This document shows, one piece after another, positions 1 through 6,268 of a stretch of DNA of 9,365 nt. A program made the translations under genes and the position numbers. Below the pieces are notes generated by a model that was not told the DNA's origin, made no database searches, and saw nothing but the letters and a program-made list of their open reading frames with translations. The stretch spans positions 1-9,365 of the forward strand of contig JANPLX010000129.1 of NCBI GenBank assembly GCA_031422495.1. The letters are read 5' to 3'. Origin of the DNA: Aalborgiella sp031422495 (GTDB lineage Bacteria > Pseudomonadota > Gammaproteobacteria > Burkholderiales > Burkholderiaceae_C). Numbering within the stretch: the stretch's first letter is position 1; each line of letters opens with the position of its first letter.

Positions 1-497
1 TTATGGGTTCCCAAAATCTTGTGGGCATGTTTAATCGGGCAGAAATACTCTTCGGTGCGGGCTAAGATTTCGCTCATATAACCCATCAAACCATTGCCAT
101 ATTCACAATAGGTGCAGTGAAATTTCTCGATAAAGTTGAGATAACCCAATTGATGGCGGTCAAAAACCATGTAATCGGATCGTTTTACTTTGGTGATGCC
201 GTAAATGGGGAAGCAGGTGATTTGGTAGAAGCTGATGCACAGATCAAACAGCACCATCGGCACAATCATGCTGTAAATGATGGGGCCAGTGATCAGGTTT
301 TGGGGGCGGTTGGTGACCAGCCAGCGGAAGAAGTTTTTCTTTAACTTGCGGTGAGCGGCTTTGACAGTGCTCTCAAATTCAACCCGTTTGCCTTTGATAA
401 CAAAAAACATTTTGCTTTCTTGTTCATTCACGGCGGTGCGCAGTTCGTCTTCAAGCGTGGCCATTTGCGCCAATATTTTGGCTATGCTGTCATTCAT
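1..497 (-). CDS. Conserved protein of unknown function, membrane-associated, C-terminus cut off by the window edge
   Basis: The reading frame is open from the ATG at 497-495 to the left edge, giving the first 165 residues with no stop seen. It begins MNDSIAKILAQMATLEDELR. Residues 1-60 are charged and probably helical. Residues 69-99 (from LITGPIIYSM onward) are hydrophobic enough for one or two membrane helices. After that come Cys128-x2-Cys131 (CTYC) and Cys153 followed by His157 and His159 (CPIKHAH), a spacing that could bind a metal such as zinc. A purine-rich AGGAA lies 7 bases before the start on the minus strand. I recognise the style as a widespread betaproteobacterial hypothetical protein but cannot name a function. 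The metal site is inference from residue spacing only. The frame is real: it is long, has sensible codon use and contains no stops. Confidence 0.75.
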   Translation of the reverse strand, partial: MNDSIAKILAQMATLEDELRTAVNEQESKMFFVIKGKRVEFESTVKAAHRKLKKNFFRWLVTNRPQNLITGPIIYSMIVPMVLFDLCISFYQITCFPIYGITKVKRSDYMVFDRHQLGYLNFIEKFHCTYCEYGNGLMGYMSEILARTEEYFCPIKHAHKILGTH

Positions 498-665
498 GGA
501 AAATTCCTAGGGTTTGCCGCAAAATGGGCTTTGCTGAAAACCAGCAAATTCGCTAAATTGGCTAAAATTTCAAAGATATCTATAAATAGCCAGATACAGC
601 CGATTTTAAGCTCTAGCCGGCGTATTTATTTCTTCTATTGCTATTAAAATAGTAGCAAATATAGA
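498..665. other. 168-bp AT-rich intergenic region, 3' of the NlpC/P60 gene and 5' of the unknown gene
   Basis: No gene is visible here. The region holds a 7-bp perfect stem TTTGCTG (530-536) / CAGCAAA (542-548) with a 5-base loop, an AGATATCT palindrome (574-581), and the first copy of the repeat described at 614-660. The unknown gene's promoter should be in this stretch, but I found no convincing -35/-10 pair. Confidence 0.6.
614..660. repeat. Intergenic repeat, copy 1 (TAGCCGGCGTATTTA core plus small hairpin)
   Basis: The 15-base core TAGCCGGCGTATTTA at 614-628 recurs exactly at 3099-3113. Both copies are followed by a related AT-rich tail containing CTATT and GCTATTA elements. In this copy TTGCTA (638-643) pairs with TAGCAA (653-658), and CTATT (641-645) can alternatively pair with AATAG (648-652). 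The copy begins about 6 bases past the stop of the minus-strand NlpC/P60 gene, so its transcript would carry the hairpin at the 3' end. It may be a degenerate member of a dispersed repeat family, or a 3' processing or termination element. Its function is unknown. Confidence 0.6.
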
Positions 666-1295
666 CTAGCGTAAGCCTGAGGACTCAGTTGGTAGGTTAA
701 CCATGATTTGAGCGCTCTTGGCTGTATCAACACGCCTTGCGCCGTCGAAACGCACATTCCAGTACGGAATGCGCATATCCTCTATCCGAACACTGGAGCC
801 AGAGCGAGGAGAGTGGATGAATTTGTTGTCTCCCATGTAAATACCGACATGGCTGAAACTGCGTTTTAAGGTGTTGAAGAACACCAAATCACCCGGTTTG
901 AGTTGTGTTTTATCAATGTTTTGGGTGGCGACAGCTTGTTCTGCAGCGGTGCGCGGCAGTATCAAACCGATGGTATCTTTGTAAATAGCACGTACAAAAC
1001 CACTGCAATCAAAGCCAGATTCAGCGCTGTTACCGCCACGTAGATAAGGAATACCCAGAAAACCGATGGCGGTACTGACCAAATCGCTGGTGCGCTCGCT
1101 GATTTGTGCGCCTAATTGCCCACCCGTTTCAACGATTTGCCCACCAATTTTGGACAGCAAACCTTTGCTGGCCAAGAGCATTTGTAGCTCGTCAGGCTGA
1201 GCCACAGCATCAGGATTTACGGCCATCGCAGGCTGCATAGCGAATACTAGCAGCAAAGCGATAGGGGTTAATTTACTAAACATGACATCAAGCAT
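666..1295 (-). CDS. Secreted NlpC/P60 (C40) cell-wall cysteine peptidase
   Basis: The 209-residue protein is a predicted periplasmic endopeptidase of the NlpC/P60 family, which usually cleaves gamma-D-Glu-diamino-acid bonds in peptidoglycan peptides. The N-terminus is a signal peptide: a basic residue, hydrophobic core PIALLLVFA, and a likely cut after AMA at residue 25. The catalytic domain spans about 71-188. Cys97 sits in the family's GFDCSGFV motif, His149 in FSHVGIYMG, and His161 in FIHSPRSG fits the third residue. There is no lipobox and no extra SH3 or LysM domain. The start is uncertain: the ATG at 1295 has no ribosome-binding site, and a good -10-like hexamer overlaps it, so Met5 at 1283 may be the true start. 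The gene follows the Anbu gene on the same strand after 105 bases. Cell-wall hydrolysis is the default role; involvement in the Anbu pathway is only a hypothesis. Confidence 0.93.
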   Translation of the reverse strand: MLDVMFSKLTPIALLLVFAMQPAMAVNPDAVAQPDELQMLLASKGLLSKIGGQIVETGGQLGAQISERTSDLVSTAIGFLGIPYLRGGNSAESGFDCSGFVRAIYKDTIGLILPRTAAEQAVATQNIDKTQLKPGDLVFFNTLKRSFSHVGIYMGDNKFIHSPRSGSSVRIEDMRIPYWNVRFDGARRVDTAKSAQIMVNLPTESSGLR

Positions 1296-1319
1296 AACCG
1301 AACGAATTTAAGAAGTCAA
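1291..1319 (-). promoter_or_regulatory. Candidate sigma70 promoter for the NlpC/P60 gene
   Basis: On the minus strand, TTGACT (1319-1314) and TATGCT (1296-1291) are separated by exactly 17 bases. The match to consensus is 5 of 6 at -35 and 4 of 6 at -10. The -10 box covers the first possible ATG, so transcription would begin near 1284, right at the second in-frame ATG (1283-1281). That would give an almost leaderless message. It suggests the peptidase has its own promoter rather than depending on the Anbu operon. Confidence 0.4.
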
Positions 1320-1380
1320 GTTAAGTTAGCGTTGTAACCTGTTGATTTCATTAAATAATGGTAATCCCTGATGTGGTTTA

Positions 1381-1404
1381 TTAGTTACTATAAATAATAA
1401 CTAA
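1381..1404. repeat. AT-rich inverted repeat at the 3' end of the Anbu gene
   Basis: TTAGTTA (1381-1387) and TAACTAA (1398-1404) form a perfect 7-bp stem with a 10-base loop. The right arm contains the TAG stop codon of the Anbu gene (1403-1401). The stem has only one GC pair and no clear T-tract, so it is at best a weak terminator or 3'-end protecting structure. Confidence 0.35.
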
Positions 1405-2249
1405 GCGCTCAATGTGAGCTGCTGCATCGCTGGCGTGTTGTCAATGCCAAGCTGATCAGTACCCGTTGGTTTAGGTGCACTCGCATCACGAATGGGCTTG
1501 TAGGCACTGATACTTTCGGATTTTGCCAACCACATGGGTGCGTCAATTTCAGAGAAAACTTGCTTCAAGCGCTTGCCCCAACTGGAACGGATCATTTGGA
1601 AGTAGTCGTTTTTCTCGTCAATATGCGCCACATGGGTGACTGCCAAGCTGTCTTCGTGGTAAACCAGCAAATCAAGCGGCATACCCACTGAGAGGTTGGA
1701 CTTCAAGGTGCTGTCCATCGAGATCAAGGCGCACTTGGCGGCTTCGTCTAATGAGGTATCTGGCGTGACGACTCGATCTATGATGGGTTTGCCGTATTTG
1801 GCTTCGCCGATTTGGAAATAGCAGTTTTCATCGGTTGCTTCAATGAAGTTACCAGCGGCGTAAATGTGGAAAAGTCGGGTTGATTCACCCGCAATTTGCC
1901 CACCGAGCAGCAAATTGATGTTGAATTCCACCCCTGCAGCCTTCAAAGCCTCAGTTTCACGGGCTGCAACGACGCGGATCGCTTCACCGACGAGTTGAGC
2001 GACTTCAAACAAGTTTCGCGCTGTCCAGATGGTCAGGGCATCATCTTTGGGTGTGTGCGACAAGTGCTCTTTGACGGCTTGGCTGATGGCTAGGTTGCCT
2101 GAAGACAGCATGATCAGCACGCGGTCTTGCGGTTTTTCATAAACCGACATTTTGCGGAAACTGCTGATGTGGTCGACGCCTGCGTTGGTGCGGCTGTCGG
2201 ACAGCATGACCAAGCCAGTGTTTAATTTGATAGCGATGCAATAAGTCAT
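1401..2249 (-). CDS. Anbu, proteasome/HslV-like self-compartmentalised peptidase
   Basis: The 282-residue protein belongs to the Anbu ('ancestral beta-subunit', COG3484) branch of N-terminal-nucleophile hydrolases. These are cytoplasmic and assemble into large ring-like particles. The sequence begins MTYCIAIKLNTG. Removal of Met1 would expose Thr as the nucleophile. Asp18 in the SDSRTNAGVD motif and Lys33 in SSFRKMSVYE match the Asp17 and Lys32/33 catalytic positions once counted from Thr. The core runs to about residue 240. Family members are usually about 240 residues, and here a further 40 residues, rich in Ala, Pro, Thr and Ser, form an unusual tail. The gene starts 9 bases after the transglutaminase stop and probably shares its transcript. 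No Shine-Dalgarno is visible, so it may depend on translational coupling. Family membership is near certain; the substrate is unknown. Confidence 0.94.
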   Translation of the reverse strand: MTYCIAIKLNTGLVMLSDSRTNAGVDHISSFRKMSVYEKPQDRVLIMLSSGNLAISQAVKEHLSHTPKDDALTIWTARNLFEVAQLVGEAIRVVAARETEALKAAGVEFNINLLLGGQIAGESTRLFHIYAAGNFIEATDENCYFQIGEAKYGKPIIDRVVTPDTSLDEAAKCALISMDSTLKSNLSVGMPLDLLVYHEDSLAVTHVAHIDEKNDYFQMIRSSWGKRLKQVFSEIDAPMWLAKSESISAYKPIRDASAPKPTGTDQLGIDNTPAMQQLTLSA

Positions 2250-2258
2250 GCACGCATT

Positions 2259-3065
2259 TTATTGCATCAAAGTTTGCACAGTCACAGAAACGTCCAGTTT
2301 TTCCGTCAAACCGCCTTCGCGCATGCCGCGAATTGGGCAAGCATCCAAATAATCACGCCCGATGGCGAGTCGGCAATGTGAATCGCTGGCGAAGATGCTG
2401 TTGGTCACGTCCACGCTGACCCAGTGTTCGCCCAACCAGACATCCACCCAGGCATGGCTGGCGGCTTCGTGGCTGTTACCGGGGTCAACATAACCGCTGA
2501 CGTAGCGGGCGCTCACTCCCAAACTGCGGCAGGCGGCAATCATGACATGGGCATGGTCTTGGCACACACCGCTAGCCAGTTCAAAAGCGTGTTTGGCGGT
2601 GCTGGTGACATCGGTATTACCGGTTGCATATTGAATTTTTGAGCAAATAGTTCCGGCCAAAGCCAAGACGTCCGCACCTGTTTTGAGACCGTAGGGCAGG
2701 GTGCTCTTAGCCAGTGCTTCAATCGCAGTAAAGCTCGCCGTGAGGTCGGTTGGCACCATGTATGCAATCGTTGGCAGTGATTGCGCGCTGTCTTCTTGGC
2801 TTAAAACCCCTTCATTCAAGGGCGTGAGGTCCACAATGCCTTCAACCAGCAAGTTCAAATCAGACTGTGGCGTATTGAGCACATGGCTGTGGCTCAAATT
2901 GCCAAATGCGTCTTTGAAAGCGGTCTGCTTGCCCGGCGTATTGATGCGCCATTCGACCACACGTTGATGCGCATCCAAACGCGGCGTCAAGCGTAGCAAC
3001 TGGATCAAATGCTTGGGTGCTTTGTCGTAGTGGTAGTGGGTGTTGTGTTTGATGATGAGCCGCAT
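2259..3065 (-). CDS. Transglutaminase-like cysteine protease of the Anbu cluster
   Basis: The 268-residue cytoplasmic protein has no signal peptide. Residues 1-80 match the bacterial transglutaminase N-terminal region (start MRLIIKHNTHYHYD, then LLRLTPR). The papain-like core spans about 130-225. Its triad is visible: Cys168 in ASGVCQDHAH, His204 in ASHAWVDVW, and Asp219 in VSVDVTN. Proteins of this class (COG1305) hydrolyse or transfer amide bonds. In this conserved neighbourhood it is thought to trim or release the product made by the ATP-grasp/alpha-E pair, which is inference from gene linkage. The gene is followed after 9 bases by the Anbu gene. It is separated from the upstream alpha-E gene by 95 AT-rich bases holding repeat copy 2. 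No clear ribosome-binding site precedes the ATG. Length and motif order are normal for the family. Confidence 0.93.
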   Translation of the reverse strand: MRLIIKHNTHYHYDKAPKHLIQLLRLTPRLDAHQRVVEWRINTPGKQTAFKDAFGNLSHSHVLNTPQSDLNLLVEGIVDLTPLNEGVLSQEDSAQSLPTIAYMVPTDLTASFTAIEALAKSTLPYGLKTGADVLALAGTICSKIQYATGNTDVTSTAKHAFELASGVCQDHAHVMIAACRSLGVSARYVSGYVDPGNSHEAASHAWVDVWLGEHWVSVDVTNSIFASDSHCRLAIGRDYLDACPIRGMREGGLTEKLDVSVTVQTLMQ

Positions 3066-3098
3066 AATATAGTCTATTGTTAGGTATTAAATGGGTTA

Positions 3099-3150
3099 TA
3101 GCCGGCGTATTTAATGCCTATTGTGCTATTATTTTTATAGTAAAAATACA
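3099..3150. repeat. Intergenic repeat, copy 2 (TAGCCGGCGTATTTA core)
   Basis: The 15-base core at 3099-3113 is identical to 614-628 and in the same orientation. The tail differs by substitutions and small indels but keeps CTATT, GCTATTA and ATAGTA elements. Like copy 1, it lies just past the stop of a minus-strand gene (alpha-E) and before the start of another (transglutaminase). It splits the four-gene cluster into two pairs, so it could attenuate transcription or mark an RNA-processing site. CTAT/ATAG arms offer only a weak hairpin. The rest of the 3066-3160 gap shows no convincing promoter. Confidence 0.55.
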
Positions 3151-3160
3151 GTAAATTCAA

Positions 3161-4108
3161 TCAAGCAACCAAGAAATCCTGACTAATACCGCGGCCAATG
3201 ACATTGATACTGGCTAAAAACTGCGTTAAATAGGCATGCAAACCTTGTTGCAAAATATCATCAATGTGAGCAAATTGAATCTGTGCCTGCAGTAAACCCG
3301 CTGACCGCAACGTTTGCGAGCTGCGTTTGTTGGCTAGCTTTCGCAGGTGATTGCACAGCGAATTCATCGCGGCAAGCAGTGAGCGAGGCATGTCGCCACG
3401 CAAGATCAGCAGCTCCGCAACACGGGTAGGTGTGATGGTGTCGCGGTAGGTTTTGCGGTAAATCTCAAAACCCGATACGCTACGCAAAATCGCCGCCCAG
3501 TGGTAATACTCACCTTTGGCATCCCAATTTTGCAAATCTGAGGCATTGCCTTCAAAAAACTTAACGTCTAATAAACGTGCCACATTGTCAGCACGCTCCA
3601 GCGCTGTGCCCAAAGCTACGAAGCTATAAGCATTGTCGCGCGGCATGGTGCCAGCGGTGACGCCGCGGGTCAAATGTGCGCGGTGTTTTACCCATTCAAA
3701 AAACGCTGGCATGTCTTTTGCCCATGCATCGTTTTCTAAACGTGCTTGCAGTTCTAGCCAAGTCACATTGATAGTTTCCCACAGCTCTGTCGTGATCGCG
3801 CCACGCACGGCGCGTGCATTTTCTCGCGCAGCATACAAAGCGCTGTAAATGCTAGAACCATTGGTGGCATCGGTGACCATGAATCGCAGTACAGAATCGC
3901 TGCTCAAAGCACCATGAACGGCTTCATAAGCGGGGACAAGTTCTGAAATAACTAACACAGCGCGCGCCGCTTGGCCACGCTGCAGCTCGCTGCGACCACC
4001 GGCTAGCAAGCTGCTTTGCAAGTGAATATCGAGCATGCGGGCCGTGTTTTCAGCTCGCTCGGTGTACCTTGCCATCCAAAACAAATGATCAGCGGTTGAA
4101 CTTAACAT
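3161..4108 (-). CDS. Alpha-E domain protein (DUF403, COG2307)
   Basis: The 315-residue, predicted all-helical protein starts MLSSTADHLFWMARYTERAE, the typical opening of the alpha-E family with its conserved WxxRYxERAEN motif (residues 11-21). Further family-like stretches are FMVTDATNGSSIYSALYAAR, ARENARAVRG and LGTALERADNVARLLDVKF. The family is named for its helices and a conserved Glu. It has no proven enzymatic activity and nearly always sits beside a circularly permuted ATP-grasp gene, sometimes fused to it, so it is assumed to be a partner in peptide or amide bond formation. Here the gene follows the ATP-grasp gene after 55 bases. GGAG at 4119-4116, 7 bases before the ATG, is a sound ribosome-binding site and supports this start. 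An 18-codon ORF with its own good ribosome site overlaps the start. Confidence 0.93.
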   Translation of the reverse strand: MLSSTADHLFWMARYTERAENTARMLDIHLQSSLLAGGRSELQRGQAARAVLVISELVPAYEAVHGALSSDSVLRFMVTDATNGSSIYSALYAARENARAVRGAITTELWETINVTWLELQARLENDAWAKDMPAFFEWVKHRAHLTRGVTAGTMPRDNAYSFVALGTALERADNVARLLDVKFFEGNASDLQNWDAKGEYYHWAAILRSVSGFEIYRKTYRDTITPTRVAELLILRGDMPRSLLAAMNSLCNHLRKLANKRSSQTLRSAGLLQAQIQFAHIDDILQQGLHAYLTQFLASINVIGRGISQDFLVA

Positions 4109-4158
4109 GTTGTGACTCCATTCCCGGTGTTGGCTTTCCTCATTCTGATCGTTCTCAT
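4102..4158 (-). CDS. Possible 18-residue upstream ORF between the ATP-grasp and alpha-E genes
   Basis: The ATG at 4158-4156 follows the ATP-grasp stop by 5 bases and a purine-rich AGAGAGG by about 8 bases. It encodes MRTIRMRKANTGNGVTTC and ends at TAA 4104-4102, overlapping the alpha-E ATG (4108-4106) within ATGTTAA. The peptide is basic and has no recognisable domain. It could couple translation of alpha-E to that of the ATP-grasp gene, or be an accident of an A/G-rich spacer. Confidence is low because it is so short. Confidence 0.2.
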   Translation of the reverse strand: MRTIRMRKANTGNGVTTC

Positions 4159-4163
4159 TCTTT

Positions 4164-5579
4164 TCACCTCTCTAAAACCCAAGTGTCTTTGGTGCCGCCA
4201 CCTTGTGACGAGTTCACCACCAACGAGCCTTCTTCTAGCGCCACGCGGCACAAGCCCCCTGGCACCAGCTTGGTTTCTTTGCCGCATAGTACATAGGGCC
4301 TCAAATCAATGTGCCTAGGTGCAATTCCACTGTCTACAAAGGTGGGGCAGGTGGACAGAGATAGCGTTGGCTGCGCAATATAGCCTTCGGGTTTGGCAAT
4401 CACACGTGCACGGAAGTCTTCTATTTGAGCTTTTGTAGAAGCCGGCCCCACCAACATGCCATAACCGCCAGCGCCATGCACCTCTTTCACCACCAAACTA
4501 GCTAAATTAGCCAACACGTACGACAAATCTTTAGGTTTTCGGCACTGGTAAGTCGGCACATTGTTCAAAATGGGTTCTTCACCAAGGTAAAACTTGATGA
4601 CTTCGGGGATAAAAGGGTAGGTCGATTTATCGTCGGCTATGCCAGTGCCCACCGCATTCGCCAAGCTCACACGGCCGGCGCGGTAAACCGACATCAAGCC
4701 AGGCACGCCCAAGCTGGAATCTGATCGAAAAACCAAAGGGTCTAAAAAATCATCGTCTATTCGACGATAAATCACATCCACACGCTGAGGGCCCTGCGTG
4801 GTGCGCATGTACAGCAAACCATCGTCGACAAACAAATCTTTGCCTTCCACCAGCTCCACCCCCATTTGCTGCGCTAGGAAAGCGTGCTCAAAATAGGCCG
4901 AGTTGTACATGCCAGGTGTCATTACCACCACATTGGGTTCATCTACACCAACTGGTGCGCTGCTGCGAAGTGTTTCAAGTAGCAAGTCTGGGTAGTGTTC
5001 GATTGGCGCAATCGGCATCGAACTGAAGGCTTCGGGGAACAAGCGCATCATCATTTTGCGGTCTTCCAGCATGTACGATACGCCTGAGGGAACGCGCAAA
5101 TTGTCTTCCAATACATAAAACTCGCCTTGCCCAGCACGTACGATATCTACGCCGGCAATGTGACAATAGTTGTTGCCCGCTACTTCAACGCCCTGCATTT
5201 GTGGGCGATATTGTGCATTCAAATAGATTTGCTCAGCAGGAACTACACCTGCTTTGACGATGCTTTTCTTATGATAAACATCGTGAATAAACATGTTCAA
5301 CGCTTGAACACGTTGAATCAAGCCTTTCTCTAAAGTTGTCCATTCTTTGGCGGGAATGATGCGGGGAATCAAATCAAACGGAATCAATCGCTCAGTACCT
5401 GCATCATCACCATGAACCGCAAATGTGATGCCGACTTGGCGAAAAGCTGCATCTGCCTGCGCACGCTTGCTAGCCATGGCTTCAGGCGAGTAGGTTTGTG
5501 CCCATTGCTGGTAGGCTATGCAATGGTCAAGAGGCTGCTCTTTGGACTTTAGCCCGTACATTTCGTCGTAAAAAACCAT
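4164..5579 (-). CDS. Circularly permuted ATP-grasp ligase (DUF404/DUF407, COG2308)
   Basis: The 471-residue cytoplasmic protein is a predicted ATP-dependent amidoligase that would activate a carboxylate as acyl phosphate and join it to an amine. It is the first gene of the Anbu cluster. Visible signatures, numbered from the ATG at 5579, are HGDDAGTERLIPFD (56-69), EDNLRVPSGVSYMLEDR (158-174), KEVHGAGGYGMLVGP (365-379), HIDLRPYV (423-430) and SSQGGGTKDTW (457-467). These are the usual conserved blocks of this family, in which the ATP-grasp halves are circularly permuted. Family members are typically 450-490 residues, so this one is full length. An upstream in-frame ATG (5597) would add six residues. 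I prefer 5579 because AGAGGA at 5589-5584 precedes it and lies inside that extension. Divergent to the hydrolase gene at 5669. Substrate and product are unknown. Confidence 0.93.
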   Translation of the reverse strand: MVFYDEMYGLKSKEQPLDHCIAYQQWAQTYSPEAMASKRAQADAAFRQVGITFAVHGDDAGTERLIPFDLIPRIIPAKEWTTLEKGLIQRVQALNMFIHDVYHKKSIVKAGVVPAEQIYLNAQYRPQMQGVEVAGNNYCHIAGVDIVRAGQGEFYVLEDNLRVPSGVSYMLEDRKMMMRLFPEAFSSMPIAPIEHYPDLLLETLRSSAPVGVDEPNVVVMTPGMYNSAYFEHAFLAQQMGVELVEGKDLFVDDGLLYMRTTQGPQRVDVIYRRIDDDFLDPLVFRSDSSLGVPGLMSVYRAGRVSLANAVGTGIADDKSTYPFIPEVIKFYLGEEPILNNVPTYQCRKPKDLSYVLANLASLVVKEVHGAGGYGMLVGPASTKAQIEDFRARVIAKPEGYIAQPTLSLSTCPTFVDSGIAPRHIDLRPYVLCGKETKLVPGGLCRVALEEGSLVVNSSQGGGTKDTWVLER

Positions 5580-5583
5580 GACT

Positions 5584-5589
5584 TCCTCT
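5584..5589 (-). promoter_or_regulatory. Ribosome-binding site that decides the ATP-grasp start
   Basis: AGAGGA on the minus strand, with 4 bases to the ATG at 5579-5577. The spacing is slightly short but the match is good. The alternative ATG at 5597 has only AGGCAG almost touching it, so the shorter protein is favoured. Confidence 0.55.
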
Positions 5590-5597
5590 GTATACAT

Positions 5598-5668
5598 CTG
5601 CCTATAAAATGATCATTGTGCATGATTAACATGCTTTTTAATCTCAAAAATCCTAAGTCAAAACCCTT
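5598..5668. promoter_or_regulatory. Divergent promoter region between the Anbu cluster and the isochorismatase-family gene
   Basis: This 71-bp gap must drive both directions. It contains a perfect 10-bp palindrome AATGATCATT (5608-5617) and, 2 bases on, an inverted repeat GCATG (5620-5624) / CATGC (5630-5634) with a 5-base spacer. Either could be an operator. On the plus strand TTAACA (5626-5631) resembles a -35 box, but no good -10 follows at 16-18 bases. Promoter positions therefore cannot be fixed. Confidence 0.4.
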
Positions 5669-6268
5669 ATGTTACTTTCCAGATCAGAATCACAACTCGT
5701 CCTTATCGACTACCAAACACGCTTGCTACCCGCTATTTTCGAGAGCGACATCGTCATCGCACAAGCGCTAAAACTAGCTCACATTGCCAAACTTCTGCGC
5801 GTTCCCATCACTGGCACCGAGCAAAATCCAGACGGTTTGGGACAAAACTATGCTCCTTTACGCGCTTTGTGCGGGCAAACACTGGTCAAAACACATTTTG
5901 ATGGATGTGCCGATGGGTTGGGCGATTTGCTGCGTGATATTGGTACTCCTAAGCCATCTCCCAACGCAAGAAGCATGCCTAAACACATGCAAAAAGAACC
6001 TGAAAACCAGCGTCCAACGATTGTTCTGGCTGGTATGGAAACGCATGTTTGTTTTTTGCAGACAGCGCTGTCGCTCATTGAAGAGGAGTTTGATGTGTGG
6101 GTCGTGACCGATGCTTGCGGGTCGCGCACTGAGAAAAATCGAGATGCTGCGTTTGATCGTTTAGCAGGTAACGGTGCGGAGTTAGTGACGGTCGAAATGG
6201 TTGCTTTCGAGTGGCTTGAGTCGTCAGATCATCCGCAATTCAAGGCGGTTTTGGATTTGCTTAAATAA
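5669..6268 (+). CDS. Isochorismatase-family cysteine hydrolase
   Basis: The 199-residue cytoplasmic protein has the Rossmann-like cysteine hydrolase fold shared by isochorismatases, nicotinamidases and other amidases. The family triad is visible: Asp14 in LVLIDYQTRLLPAI, Lys74 in LVKTHFDGC, and Cys128 in VLAGMETHVCFLQTAL. The TEQNPDGLG segment (50-58) corresponds to the conserved TEQYP-K/D-GLG loop of the small YcaC-like subgroup. A proline-rich, charged insert lies at about 92-117, between the Lys and Cys parts, and lengthens the protein by about 20 residues over typical homologues. The ATG has no Shine-Dalgarno in front. The exact substrate cannot be read from the sequence, and a true isochorismate substrate is unlikely because no siderophore genes are nearby. 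It is divergent from the Anbu cluster, and a functional link is unproven. Confidence 0.9.
   Translation: MLLSRSESQLVLIDYQTRLLPAIFESDIVIAQALKLAHIAKLLRVPITGTEQNPDGLGQNYAPLRALCGQTLVKTHFDGCADGLGDLLRDIGTPKPSPNARSMPKHMQKEPENQRPTIVLAGMETHVCFLQTALSLIEEEFDVWVVTDACGSRTEKNRDAAFDRLAGNGAELVTVEMVAFEWLESSDHPQFKAVLDLLK

Noticed and set aside
530..548. Hairpin TTTGCTG/CAGCAAA as a terminator
   Set aside because: No T-tract follows on either strand, and it sits between the unknown gene's start and the repeat, where a terminator for the NlpC/P60 gene would be unusually far away.
4969..5333. Short antisense and alternative frames inside the ATP-grasp gene
   Set aside because: The minus-strand gene has conserved family motifs through this stretch; the other frames lack ribosome sites and recognisable content.
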